Shown piece by piece: positions 8,216-16,455 of a stretch of 49,324 bases of DNA. The position numbers and the translations under genes were made by a program. Location of the stretch: assembly GCF_900112775.1 (NCBI RefSeq), contig NZ_FOYZ01000007.1, positions 1-49,324 of the forward strand. Direction: 5' to 3'. The stretch comes from Anaeromicropila populeti. GTDB lineage: Bacteria; Bacillota; Clostridia; Lachnospirales; Lachnospiraceae. Each line of letters starts with the position of its first letter. Within the stretch, counting starts at the first letter, position 1. Below the pieces are notes generated by a model. That model saw only the letters and a program-made list of their open reading frames with translations, made no database searches and was not told the origin of the DNA.

Positions 8216-8953
8216 TTATATTTTAAAAAACTCCTTTAATTCTTTTACTTTATGCCTGCTGATAGGCACAATATCTTTAATATCCCGAAAAATCACATCA
8301 TAGGTATAGTTAATTCGAGGTCTCATTTTACTCATTTTATTTAAATTCACAATATAAGACTTATGTGTGCGGTAAAACCCATATGGATTTAATTTTGATT
8401 CGTAAAAATTAAGTGTCTTGTTTCCTTTCAAGACCTTATCCTTTGTATGGATAAAAATATTTCGTTCCAGCATTTCCACATAATAAATATCTTTGTAATT
8501 AAGCAGAACAATATCTTCGTCATCATATCCACAAATCATATTGAGCTGAAATTTTATATCCTCGCCTAATTCATTGAGAATACTGTAATCTGTGTTATCT
8601 GACACCTTTAATTTAGTAATTGTCTGATCCAGCCGTTCCTTAGTAAACGGTTTTAATATGTAGTCGATTACATTCAGTTCAAAAGCCTTTACAGCAAACT
8701 CATTATATCCTGTAATAAAACAAACCTTTGTTTTCGGATATTTTTCAATTACATGTTCTGCAATATAAATTCCATTGATGTTTGGCATTTCAATATCTAA
8801 AAATATTACATCACATGGATTATTTAGTAAATAAATCATTGCTTCCACAGAATCTAAAAAACTTTTTTCAATTGTCACATCTTCATATGTATCTAAAAGC
8901 TTTGTTAAATACTGCACAGCAATTAATTCATTATCTACAATTACTACTTTCAT
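8216..8953 (-). CDS. LytTR-family response regulator
   Basis: A 245-residue two-component regulator. The receiver domain has acidic Asp7, phospho-acceptor Asp53 in VIFLDIEMP, Thr81 region (FITGYNEF) and Lys101 in DYILKPF. A LytTR DNA-binding domain occupies about 140-245 and includes the block around FYRTHKSYIVNLNKM, with typical IPISR (here VPISRHK) near the end. The ATG at 8953 is chosen for its GAGGTG site; a codon four residues upstream is also in frame. It is the cognate partner of the histidine kinase 29 bases upstream. LytTR regulators normally bind paired direct repeats. Confidence 0.92.
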   Translation of the reverse strand: MKVVIVDNELIAVQYLTKLLDTYEDVTIEKSFLDSVEAMIYLLNNPCDVIFLDIEMPNINGIYIAEHVIEKYPKTKVCFITGYNEFAVKAFELNVIDYILKPFTKERLDQTITKLKVSDNTDYSILNELGEDIKFQLNMICGYDDEDIVLLNYKDIYYVEMLERNIFIHTKDKVLKGNKTLNFYESKLNPYGFYRTHKSYIVNLNKMSKMRPRINYTYDVIFRDIKDIVPISRHKVKELKEFFKI

Positions 8954-8982
8954 ACTGCACCTCATCCTTATCTCAAAATATG

Positions 8983-10845
8983 CTACATTCCATTTTGAAT
9001 GTATGCTGTATTAACCGGTATTTTGAACCATATTTTAGTTCCTTCCTCCAGTTTACTTTCAATCTGCATTTTAGTTTTATAACATTTTTCCAGCCTGTAG
9101 TTAATGTTTTTCAACCCTATTCCTGAGCTTGACGACTGATTGTTTAAAATAGCCACACTTGACTTTTCTTCCATTCCTCTTCCATTATCCTGCACGCTGA
9201 TTATAAACATTTTTCCTTCCATACGCCCTTTAATACTTATGATAAGCTGTTTTCCTGCAAAACCATGCTTTATGGCATTTTCAACAATGGGCTGAAGGAG
9301 AAGCTGTGGAATCATAATTTTCATTCCTTCCTCGTCCACATCCACTCTTAGGTCAATGCATCCTTGAAATCTGGAATTCTCAATTTTTACATAGGATTGA
9401 ATCAGGTCGATTTCTTCGTGAAGAGAATAATAGGTATTTTTTCTATAATCAAACCGATGCTTTACTCGAAGAAATGCACAAAAATCTAGTATAAGACTTT
9501 TCGCCTGCTCCACTGATGTTTCCATCATACAATAAATATTATTCATTGTATTAAAAAAGAAGTGGGGCGCAATCTGTGCCTGCAAAAATGCTATCTCCAT
9601 TTCCTTTGCCTTTTTTGCCTGCTCCAAAGCATCAATATTTTCTCTTGAAAGCACATACATCTGACAAATTAAGAAAAATAATAGTCCCAAAATATAATTT
9701 CCTGACCTGGAAAATGCATAAGGCAGCTTATTGATTTTCAGTACATCTAATGCAATTGTAATAAAAATAACAACTACACTGACCATACTAAGACCGGCAT
9801 ATTTTATTTTATGTAATAATGCCTTAATTATTAAAACAAAAATAAAAATAACGTTTATAATTAATAAATATGTATATGCAAGAGCTGTAATTGAAAAAAT
9901 ATTTTCATTTCCAAATATAATAAATAATAGATACACCCAGTTCATGACTTGTACAATTTTATAAAAAGGTTTCTTTATCTCATGTGGATAACTATATATA
10001 AAAAAGTTCACTAAAGTCAACATACATCCAGCAAAAGAAATATACTCCACTTTCACTAATACATCATAAGCGATATTTGTCCAAAAAAACTCAATTACAT
10101 ACGAGCCAATAATAGATTCCAGCACAATGGCAATAATACAAAATACACCCAGGAGTAAATATTTACTGTTACTGGTTTTCGGCTTAAATAATAAAAGCAG
10201 ATAAAGACCAAGGCCTGCAAACATTCCCATAATAAATGCACTTCGGATAATATTCATTGTAGTATCATAGGAAATGGTTTTATAACTTCCTATCAGAATA
10301 GGATTAATAATTCCACCCTGGCTACAGTAATAATTAGATACCCAAAACACAACTTCTATTTCCTTAACACTAGTGTAAAATACAACATTCTGTGGTTTCC
10401 ATATCGCCGATTCTTTTATGCCTTCCCCGCTTAGACGACCATTTTCTTCAATTTCTTCTCCATTAATAAACAGCTTATAGGCACTAGGAATAAACGGAAC
10501 ATGCATCAAATAATTCCCTTCCTTTGGAAGAAGCACCTTCAGCCGATAGGTTCCAAAACCGTCTTCATTCATGTTTAGCTTTCTATTCTGCCTGCTGTTC
10601 CAGTGATAGGGAACTGTAATATAGGCGGAAGGCTGAAAATCGCTCAAACGATATTCGTCAGAATAAAATTCCCATTCCCCATTCAAAGAAATAATATCTT
10701 CCGTAAAATTTTCTTTGGTTAAATCAACATAGCCATCCGTCGCCATTATGACTTTCCTGTATTTTCCAAACAGAAAAAAAACTGCACACAGTAACAACCC
10801 AAATACTACTACTAACACTAGTTTTGCATAAGTATCTTTTTTCAA
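8983..10845 (-). CDS. LytS-type sensor histidine kinase with extracellular jelly-roll and 7TM region
   Basis: A 620-residue membrane kinase. One N-terminal membrane helix (10-28) leads to an extracellular beta-sandwich (about 45-190) of the kind also found at the start of family 2 glycosidases (LNGEWEFYSD, YRLKVLLP, YKLFINGEEI). Seven or so membrane helices follow (200-400). The HisKA_LytS-type dimer helix holds His428 in QIAPHFFFNTMNN. The HATPase domain has the N box (PIVENAIKHG), DNGRGM and GIGLKN. The start codon appears to be TTG, with AAGGATG seven bases upstream. The beta-sandwich suggests ligand sensing outside the cell, possibly a carbohydrate, which is inference. A consensus promoter lies upstream. 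Confidence 0.9.
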   Translation of the reverse strand: MKKDTYAKLVLVVVFGLLLCAVFFLFGKYRKVIMATDGYVDLTKENFTEDIISLNGEWEFYSDEYRLSDFQPSAYITVPYHWNSRQNRKLNMNEDGFGTYRLKVLLPKEGNYLMHVPFIPSAYKLFINGEEIEENGRLSGEGIKESAIWKPQNVVFYTSVKEIEVVFWVSNYYCSQGGIINPILIGSYKTISYDTTMNIIRSAFIMGMFAGLGLYLLLLFKPKTSNSKYLLLGVFCIIAIVLESIIGSYVIEFFWTNIAYDVLVKVEYISFAGCMLTLVNFFIYSYPHEIKKPFYKIVQVMNWVYLLFIIFGNENIFSITALAYTYLLIINVIFIFVLIIKALLHKIKYAGLSMVSVVVIFITIALDVLKINKLPYAFSRSGNYILGLLFFLICQMYVLSRENIDALEQAKKAKEMEIAFLQAQIAPHFFFNTMNNIYCMMETSVEQAKSLILDFCAFLRVKHRFDYRKNTYYSLHEEIDLIQSYVKIENSRFQGCIDLRVDVDEEGMKIMIPQLLLQPIVENAIKHGFAGKQLIISIKGRMEGKMFIISVQDNGRGMEEKSSVAILNNQSSSSGIGLKNINYRLEKCYKTKMQIESKLEEGTKIWFKIPVNTAYIQNGM

Positions 10846-10892
10846 ATTTGATCATCCTTATTTTTTACTTAATCGTTAGTTACTTAAACATT

Positions 10893-10921
10893 ATCATACA
10901 GTTATATTTGATTTTTGTCAA
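10893..10921 (-). promoter_or_regulatory. Sigma-A promoter of the kinase-led operon, with TTAAGTAA direct repeats downstream
   Basis: On the minus strand TTGACA, a 17-base spacer and TATGAT are seen. Between this promoter and the kinase start, TTAAGTAA occurs twice as a direct repeat (10880-10887 and 10865-10872, start to start 15 bases). This could be a regulator site, but the spacing is shorter than the usual LytTR arrangement of about 21 bases. Confidence 0.65.
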
Positions 10922-10951
10922 TAAATACATTTTGTATATTTTTGCACAAAG

Positions 10952-10995
10952 AAAAAAGCCTTATGTACTACAATTCGTAGCGCATAAGGCTTTTT
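10952..10995 (-). terminator. Terminator of the AidA/PixA-like gene pair
   Basis: AAAAAGCCTTATG (10953-10965) pairs with CATAAGGCTTTTT (10983-10995), a 13-bp stem. On the minus strand the run TTTTTTC follows. It lies 24 bases after the stop of the downstream paralogue. Confidence 0.85.
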
Positions 10996-11018
10996 GCTGT
11001 TTATACAAATATAAAATT

Positions 11019-11417
11019 TTAGCTTATTACATTAATAAATGGAGAAATTGTCATGATTTGATTATTCATTGAAATTTCAATGGTATACTGGAATTCTCCT
11101 GTATCTCCTTGGGTTTGCACAACCCCTGCCCAGTAAGTGTCCTCATCAAGACCTGTTTTTCTTGGAGTACATATATTGTTATCTACTATCTGTCCACTAA
11201 AGCCTACAATCTGTGCCTCTTGATACGGATCAACCGTTGATATTCTCCACTCAAGAAACTGGTTATTACTGCATGCTGTAACTAATTCGCTCTGCCCTTC
11301 CCCAAAAGATCCCACACGTTTATTGTTATCTACTAAATATGCGTTACCTGACAAATCACCAGATGTCAAAGCACCTACTGAATCTAGAACAATTAAAATA
11401 AAAATATGTTTTTTCAT
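11019..11417 (-). CDS. AidA/PixA-like (inclusion-body family) protein, second paralogue
   Basis: A 132-residue protein that is a clear paralogue of its upstream neighbour; shared blocks include VDSVGALTSGDL-type starts (here LDSVGALTSGDLSGNAYLVD), QFLEWRI, VDP, and TYWAGVVQTQGDTGEFQYTI. The pattern of a beta-rich protein starting ILIVLD resembles the AidA/PixA inclusion-body family, whose members accumulate in large amounts in some bacteria and whose role is unclear. The N-terminus is hydrophobic (KKHIFILIVLDSVGAL), but this is the first conserved strand rather than a signal peptide. The start has AGAGGT. A strong terminator follows. The family assignment is from pattern memory only. Confidence 0.55.
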   Translation of the reverse strand: MKKHIFILIVLDSVGALTSGDLSGNAYLVDNNKRVGSFGEGQSELVTACSNNQFLEWRISTVDPYQEAQIVGFSGQIVDNNICTPRKTGLDEDTYWAGVVQTQGDTGEFQYTIEISMNNQIMTISPFINVIS

Positions 11418-11443
11418 GCAATACCTCTTATAACTCTATTTTA

Positions 11444-11869
11444 TTATTTCACTTCAATATAAGGGTCAAAGGTCATTGTCCTTCCGCCATTAAATTGAAT
11501 ATTCATTGTGTACTGATAACGTCCTTTATTACCTTGTGTCTGTACTGTTGCTACCCAATACTTATCCCCTTCCAGACCTGTTTCTTGTGGAACACAAACT
11601 TTCTTATCTACCATTGTTCCATGAAAACCTGTAATATCAACGCTGCTGTTTGGATCAATTGCTACTACTCTCCATTCAATCTGCTGCGTGTTATGACATA
11701 CTGTATGTAAATTGCAGCTGCCTTCATTCCATGAACCCATATATTTGGTTGAATCTACCAAATATACATTGTTGTCTAAATTTCCTGATGACAAAGCACC
11801 TTGTGCATCTACTATTACTAAAACCTGAATATGTGGAAAACCATTTCTTAATTCCATTGTATTATCCAT
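11444..11869 (-). CDS. AidA/PixA-like (inclusion-body family) protein, first paralogue
   Basis: A 141-residue soluble beta-rich protein, with FPHIQVLVIVDAQGALSSGN at the start, then YLVDSTKYMGSWNEGS, IEWRVVAIDP and YWVATVQTQGNKGRYQYTM. AidA/PixA proteins share this overall plan. It lies 26 bases upstream of its paralogue and shares its terminator, so the pair is an operon arising by tandem duplication. AGGAGG is placed eight bases before the ATG. Upstream is about 280 bases of very AT-rich DNA. Function is unknown; the high-quality ribosome site and strong terminator suggest substantial expression. Confidence 0.58.
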   Translation of the reverse strand: MDNTMELRNGFPHIQVLVIVDAQGALSSGNLDNNVYLVDSTKYMGSWNEGSCNLHTVCHNTQQIEWRVVAIDPNSSVDITGFHGTMVDKKVCVPQETGLEGDKYWVATVQTQGNKGRYQYTMNIQFNGGRTMTFDPYIEVK

Positions 11870-12149
11870 TTTACTGTACCTCCTAATTTTAAATAAATAT
11901 ACTTGCTTTCTTGTTACAATAAGAATTATATCCCACGATTCATAAATATGGTATGATTTTGTTTATATTGCAAATATTTTGTTTGAACTGTAAAATAAAT
12001 ATTCTAAAAACAAATTAATTTTTCATCAATTTGTTTTTTCTCTGCAAATAAATTATATATAATTATCGTGGAATTTCGATCCATTGTTGTATATCATGCA
12101 AATAATTTGTCTAAATGGAATCATAGCAAATGGGAAGATATTTCTTATC
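11870..12149. other. AT-rich intergenic region with an unassigned hairpin
   Basis: No gene is supported here. A perfect 9-bp inverted repeat, AAACAAATT (12008-12016) and AATTTGTTT (12028-12036), is followed on the + strand by TTTTTTCTCT and looks like a weak terminator, yet no gene ends there. TATAAT is present on the minus strand upstream of the AidA/PixA pair, but a convincing -35 element is not. Confidence 0.4.
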
Positions 12150-12192
12150 AAAAAAATGCTGTATGTAATTTACTCTTTACATACAGCATTTT
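12150..12192 (-). terminator. Terminator of nrdD
   Basis: AAAATGCTGTATGTAA (12153-12168) pairs perfectly with TTACATACAGCATTTT (12177-12192). On the minus strand TTTTTTT closes the stem. It starts 15 bases after the nrdD stop. Confidence 0.88.
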
Positions 12193-12206
12193 CCCTATTT
12201 AATTTT

Positions 12207-14333
12207 TTACAAATGCAGTACTCTGGACTTTATCTCCTTCGTTTTCCCCACATTCCAAAAATTTTCCCCAAGATATCCACAGGTTCTTCTGGTTACATTC
12301 ATTTTTGCCTGATCCTTATTGTGACATTGTGGACATTCCCACTCTAGCTCATCATTAATTATAATTTCACCATCATAGCCGCATTCATGGCAATAGTCCG
12401 ACTTTGTATTGAATTCCGCATACTGAATATTGTCGTAAATAAACCGTACCATATCCTCAAGGGCTTCTATATTATGCCTCATGTTTGGTATCTCCACATA
12501 GGAAATCGCTCCGCCTGTTGAAATATCCTGGAACTGGCTTTCAAACTGGAATTTACTAAATGCGTCCATTTTTTCTCTTACGTCTACATGATACGAGTTT
12601 GTATAATAGCCTTTATCCGTAACATCTTCAATATCTCCAAATTTCTTTTGGTCAATCCGGGCGAAACGGTAACACAAGGATTCTGCTGGTGTACCATATA
12701 GGCCAAAGCCTAAACCAGTTTCTTCCTTCCAGGTATCCGTAGCCTTTTTCAAACGATTCATCAGCTTTTTGGCAAATGCTAATCCCTCTGGCTGTGTATG
12801 ACTTTCTCCTGTCATAATTCTTGTCACCTCATAAAGTCCTATATACCCTAATGAGATAGTGGAATACCCATCATGAAGCAGCTTATCAACCTTCTCACCC
12901 TTAGGAAGTCTTGCAATTGCTCCATACTGCCAGTGAATCGGACTCACATCTGAAAGTGTTCCCTCTAAGGAGCGATGCCTGCACATTAGTGCTTCAAAAC
13001 AAAGGGCAAGTCTTTCCTCCAGCAGCTGCCAGAATACCTCTTCATCTCTGTCTGCAATAATACCGATTTGAGGCAGGTTAAGACTCACTACTCCCTGGTT
13101 AAACCGTCCTTCAAATTTATAGTCCCCATTCTCATCCTTCCAAGTAGATAAAAAGCTGCGGCAGCCCATACAGCTGAATACATTTCCTTCATAAGTCTCA
13201 CGCATTTTTTTAGCTGAAATATAGTCAGGATATAACCGCTTTGCAGAACATTTCACCGCCAGCTTTGTAATATAATCATATGTTCCACCTTTTAAACAAT
13301 TATGTTCATCCAATACATAAATCAACTTAGGGAAAGCAGGCGTTACAAATACACCCTTCTCATTTTTAATACCTTCCAGCCGCTGCCTTAAAATTTCTTC
13401 CACTATCATTGCATTTTCATCAATATATTCATCTGTTGGATCTAAATTTAAGAACAAAGTAACAAATGGTGACTGGCCATTTGTAGTCATTAATGTATTA
13501 ATCTGATATTGTATTGTCTGAACACCAGATTTTAATTCATCTCTCAGCCGATCTTGAATAAACTGTTCCATTAGTTCATCCTCTATTTTCCCTGCATACT
13601 TTGTCTTGTAATGATTTCTATACTTATCACGGCTTCTTCTTAAATATTTTCCCAGATGTCTTACATCTACCGACTGACCTCCATACTGGCTGCTGGCAAC
13701 AGCAGAAATAATCTGTGTCATTACAGTACATGCAACCTGAAAGCTTTTCGGACTTTCTATCAGCTTTCCATTCATTACCGTACCGTTATCCAGCATGTCC
13801 TTTATATTAATCAGACAACAGTTAAAAATAGGCTGCAAAAAGTAATCTGCATCGTGAAAATGCAAAATGCCTTCTTCATGTGCCTTTGAAATCTTTTCTG
13901 GCAATAATATTCTTCTGGTTAAGTCCTTGGATACTTCTCCTGCAATTAAATCTCTTTGTGTGGAGGCAATAACAGCATTTTTATTAGAGTTTTCTTCCAT
14001 TACATCTTTATTGCTGTTTTTAATCAGACTTAAAATGGAATCATCTGTTGTATTCGCCTTACGCACCAGTTCTCTTGTATACCGGTAAATAATATAGGTT
14101 TTTGCAAGAACAAATTTACCCTCTGCCATAATTTTTTGTTCTATCATATCTTGAATGTCCTCAACCTGCAACGTTTCCCGCCCTACATTCTCAATACTTG
14201 CAACAATCCCTTCTATCTTATCTTCCGCAATCTTTTCGTATTCTTCTACCTCAAGATTTGCCTTACGAATTGCTTTTAATATTTTATTTCTGTCATATGA
14301 GACAACTCTGCCATCTCTCTTAATTACATTCAT
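12207..14333 (-). CDS. nrdD: Anaerobic ribonucleoside-triphosphate reductase NrdD (class III)
   Basis: A 708-residue glycyl-radical enzyme making deoxyribonucleotides without oxygen. An ATP-cone allosteric domain fills the first 95 residues (MNVIKRDGRVVSYDRNKILK). The core has the NTLMTTNGQSPFVTLFLNL block. A four-cysteine zinc site (CHECG and CPQCH) precedes the radical loop RRTCGYLG close to the C-terminus, where the glycine carries the radical. The ATG at 14333 is chosen because the ATP cone begins there; the frame runs open 32 codons further upstream. Its activase NrdG is not adjacent, so it must be encoded elsewhere. NrdR-type boxes and a promoter precede it. Confidence 0.95.
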   Translation of the reverse strand: MNVIKRDGRVVSYDRNKILKAIRKANLEVEEYEKIAEDKIEGIVASIENVGRETLQVEDIQDMIEQKIMAEGKFVLAKTYIIYRYTRELVRKANTTDDSILSLIKNSNKDVMEENSNKNAVIASTQRDLIAGEVSKDLTRRILLPEKISKAHEEGILHFHDADYFLQPIFNCCLINIKDMLDNGTVMNGKLIESPKSFQVACTVMTQIISAVASSQYGGQSVDVRHLGKYLRRSRDKYRNHYKTKYAGKIEDELMEQFIQDRLRDELKSGVQTIQYQINTLMTTNGQSPFVTLFLNLDPTDEYIDENAMIVEEILRQRLEGIKNEKGVFVTPAFPKLIYVLDEHNCLKGGTYDYITKLAVKCSAKRLYPDYISAKKMRETYEGNVFSCMGCRSFLSTWKDENGDYKFEGRFNQGVVSLNLPQIGIIADRDEEVFWQLLEERLALCFEALMCRHRSLEGTLSDVSPIHWQYGAIARLPKGEKVDKLLHDGYSTISLGYIGLYEVTRIMTGESHTQPEGLAFAKKLMNRLKKATDTWKEETGLGFGLYGTPAESLCYRFARIDQKKFGDIEDVTDKGYYTNSYHVDVREKMDAFSKFQFESQFQDISTGGAISYVEIPNMRHNIEALEDMVRFIYDNIQYAEFNTKSDYCHECGYDGEIIINDELEWECPQCHNKDQAKMNVTRRTCGYLGENFWNVGKTKEIKSRVLHL

Positions 14334-14419
14334 GTTGTATAAGCCTTCCTTCACTTTTGTTATGTGTAATAAGCAAAGCTGAATGAAACAACCTATGGTT
14401 TTCTCAAACAGCTTTCTAT

Positions 14420-14448
14420 AGTATAACATATTTAGTTTTCTTTGTCTA
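14420..14448 (-). promoter_or_regulatory. Promoter of nrdD
   Basis: On the minus strand TAGACA, 17 bases and TATACT. It lies directly downstream of the two NrdR-like boxes. Confidence 0.55.
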
Positions 14449-14466
14449 GCAGTCCGTCACCAAAAA

Positions 14467-14512
14467 CAACAATATATTGTGTTTACTATTTTTTACTTAC
14501 TACATCTTGTGT
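14467..14512 (-). promoter_or_regulatory. Tandem NrdR-type boxes upstream of nrdD
   Basis: Box 1 at 14467-14482 reads CAACAATATATTGTGT and matches 14 of 16 positions of the NrdR consensus acaCwAtATaTwGtgt. Box 2 at 14497-14512 reads TTACTACATCTTGTGT and matches 12 of 16. They are 30 bases apart, about three helical turns, as NrdR boxes normally are. NrdR is a zinc/ATP-cone repressor of ribonucleotide reductase genes. Confidence 0.7.
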
Positions 14513-14527
14513 TCTTCGCTAGTTACC

Positions 14528-15946
14528 CTAAAATCGAAAATCTCTTTTTCCGCTTTTTATCAGTTCAAGTCTTTCTTTTGCAATTTCATAAACCTTTGGA
14601 TTTGTAATTCTTTCTATTTCCTTTTCAATGACAACATTCCCCTTATTTCTAGTATCCTCTGAGGCATAATCCACCATATACTCTTCTAATGTCATTAACG
14701 CATTTGGCTGACAGCAATTTGCTATCTGACCCGATTTTACCAGGGTCATAAAACGGTCTCCTGTTCTTCCTTCTCTGTAGCATGCCGTACAAAAGCTTGG
14801 AATGTAGCCCAGTTCTAACAGCCAGTTTATAATTTCATCCAGTGTCCTGGTATCACTGGTATCAAATTGTTTTGAATTATCCTCTTCAGTTTCTTCCTCT
14901 GCATAACCTCCCACGCTGGTGCGGGAGCCGCCGCTGATTTGTGAAACTCCCACTCTCAATACTCTCTCCCTTGACTGCTGCGTTTCTCTTGTTGACACAA
15001 TAATACCTGTATACGGAACAGCAATCCTCAATACTGCCACGATTTTTTCAAACATTTCGTCACTAATCCCATCAGAAAAATCATCTGGATTAATATCATC
15101 TGCTGGCCGTATTCTTGGCACACTAATGGTATGTGGACCAACCCCCATGGCTGCTTCTAAATGCTCTGCGTGCATTAATAGTCCGACAAAATCATACCGG
15201 TACATATTTAAGCCAAACAAAACGCCAACTCCCACGTCATCTATCCCTGCTTCCATTGCCCGATCCATTGCCTCTGTGTGATATGCATAATTGTGCTTTG
15301 GGCCTGTCGGATGAAGCTTTTCGTAATTCTCCTTATGATAAGTTTCCTGAAATAAAATATAGGTACCAATCCCTGCATCCTTTAATTTCTTATAATTTTC
15401 TACTGTTGTAGCAGCAATATTTACATTAACACGGCGAATAGCACCGTTTTTATGTTTGATATCATAAATCGTCTTAATACTTTCCAGCACATACTCAATT
15501 GGGCTATTGACTGGGTCTTCTCCTGTCTCCAGTGCAAGCCTCTTATGTCCCATATCCTGTAAGGCAATTACCTCCTGCCTGATTTCCTCCTGAGTCAGTT
15601 TTTTACGTTTAATCGTAGTATTCTTTTGGTGATACGGACAATACACACAGCCATTTACACAATAATTTGATAAATAAAGAGGGGCAAACATAACAATACG
15701 ATTCCCGTAAAACTTTTGTTTGATCTCCATTGCCAGCTCTACTATTTTTTTATTCTGCTCTTCTAAATCACATTCCAGTAAAACCAATGCCTCTCTGTGG
15801 CTTAGTCCTTTACATTCCTTCGCCTTTTCTAAAATATTCTCTATCAGCTCTTGATTGCTTTTATTTTCTTTGGCATACGCAATAGTATCCAGAATTTCCT
15901 GATTATCAATAAATTCCTCTGCTGCCTTAGACATTACATTATACAT
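14528..15946 (-). CDS. hydG: [FeFe]-hydrogenase H-cluster maturase HydG (radical SAM)
   Basis: A 472-residue radical SAM tyrosine lyase that makes the CO and CN ligands (as an Fe-cysteine complex) for the hydrogenase H-cluster. The radical SAM cluster is CVNGCVYC (Cys96, 100, 103). The C-terminal auxiliary cluster is visible as CTACYREGRTGDR and a third cysteine in IANCCQP. The similar enzyme ThiH lacks this C-terminal cluster, so HydG is favoured. The start has GGAAG eight bases upstream; a later in-frame ATG is possible. It follows a TM1266-type protein by 28 bases. hydE, hydF and hydrogenase genes are not in the window. Confidence 0.93.
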   Translation of the reverse strand: MYNVMSKAAEEFIDNQEILDTIAYAKENKSNQELIENILEKAKECKGLSHREALVLLECDLEEQNKKIVELAMEIKQKFYGNRIVMFAPLYLSNYCVNGCVYCPYHQKNTTIKRKKLTQEEIRQEVIALQDMGHKRLALETGEDPVNSPIEYVLESIKTIYDIKHKNGAIRRVNVNIAATTVENYKKLKDAGIGTYILFQETYHKENYEKLHPTGPKHNYAYHTEAMDRAMEAGIDDVGVGVLFGLNMYRYDFVGLLMHAEHLEAAMGVGPHTISVPRIRPADDINPDDFSDGISDEMFEKIVAVLRIAVPYTGIIVSTRETQQSRERVLRVGVSQISGGSRTSVGGYAEEETEEDNSKQFDTSDTRTLDEIINWLLELGYIPSFCTACYREGRTGDRFMTLVKSGQIANCCQPNALMTLEEYMVDYASEDTRNKGNVVIEKEIERITNPKVYEIAKERLELIKSGKRDFRF

Positions 15947-15974
15947 AACGATTCTTCCTTTCCTAATTCAAAGT

Positions 15975-16223
15975 TTATTTTGTCTTTGCCTGGACTGACT
16001 TCACTGAAATTCCTTTTACCATACCTAATTTTCCAGAAAGGCTGCTAATCACTGTTTCAGGAGCATCTACCACAACTGAAATAATGTTTACGTTTTTAGG
16101 ACGGTAGGGAAGTCCCATACGTCCTACCACATATTCACGAAACTGATGTAAAAGCTCATTTACTTTTTCAACTGCTTCACTTTCTTCTACAATAATTCCA
16201 ATTAATGCGATTTTAGTCTCCAT
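15975..16223 (-). CDS. TM1266-family putative iron-only hydrogenase system regulator
   Basis: An 82-residue ACT-like protein: IALIGIIVEE, then RMGLPYRPKNVNIISVVVDA and SSLSGKLGMVKGISVKS. This is the TM1266 family, regularly found next to hydrogenase maturation genes and thought to be regulatory, without experimental proof known to me. The ATG at 16223 has GAGGAGA in good position. It forms an operon with hydG. A hairpin with a T-run lies 58 bases upstream of its start, so transcription into the pair may be controlled there. Confidence 0.85.
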   Translation of the reverse strand: METKIALIGIIVEESEAVEKVNELLHQFREYVVGRMGLPYRPKNVNIISVVVDAPETVISSLSGKLGMVKGISVKSVQAKTK

Positions 16224-16280
16224 GATGATTCTCCTCTCATAAATTCCTATTGCGGAGCAATTTCCTTTTACATAAAAAAA

Positions 16281-16307
16281 TGCTGCGTTTCTTCTGAATA
16301 CGCAGCA
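16281..16307 (-). terminator. Terminator hairpin in the leader of TM1266-hydG
   Basis: TGCTGCGT (16281-16288) pairs with ACGCAGCA (16300-16307). On the minus strand the stem is followed by TTTTTTTATG. It stands before, not after, the TM1266 gene. Confidence 0.75.
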
Positions 16308-16449
16308 AAAATTCTTATGCAACTACTACATAAGTCATATTTACCTTGTTCTTTCACTCAGGCGTACCTTAAGTATTCAGAAAAGATACTTATTCCAGCT
16401 CTCATCATACGGGTATCCCCATATCATCAGACATTGTTATTGATTATTC
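16281..16449 (-). ncRNA. Candidate structured leader or small RNA upstream of the TM1266-hydG pair
   Basis: A minus-strand promoter (16456-16484) opens a region of about 170 bases without a gene that ends in a terminator hairpin (16281-16307). Inside lie a 7-bp hairpin (16407-16424, arms ATATGGG and CCCGTAT with one G-U) and a hairpin with arms AAGTAT/ATACTT. The segment 16373-16384 can pair over 12 positions (one G-U) with 16290-16301, which lies in the terminator loop and arm. That is how a switch between anti-terminator and terminator would look. I could not match it to a known riboswitch family. It could equally be a stand-alone RNA. Confidence 0.5.
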
Positions 16450-16455
16450 TTTCTC

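Noticed and set aside
14919-15411. Plus-strand frames of 92-120 codons opposite hydG
   Set aside because: Shadows of hydG, with low-complexity Ser/Pro content and no ribosome site.
16281-16449. Assignment of the leader to TPP, SAM, THF, purine, FMN or c-di-GMP riboswitches
   Set aside because: None of the conserved core sequences of these families is present.
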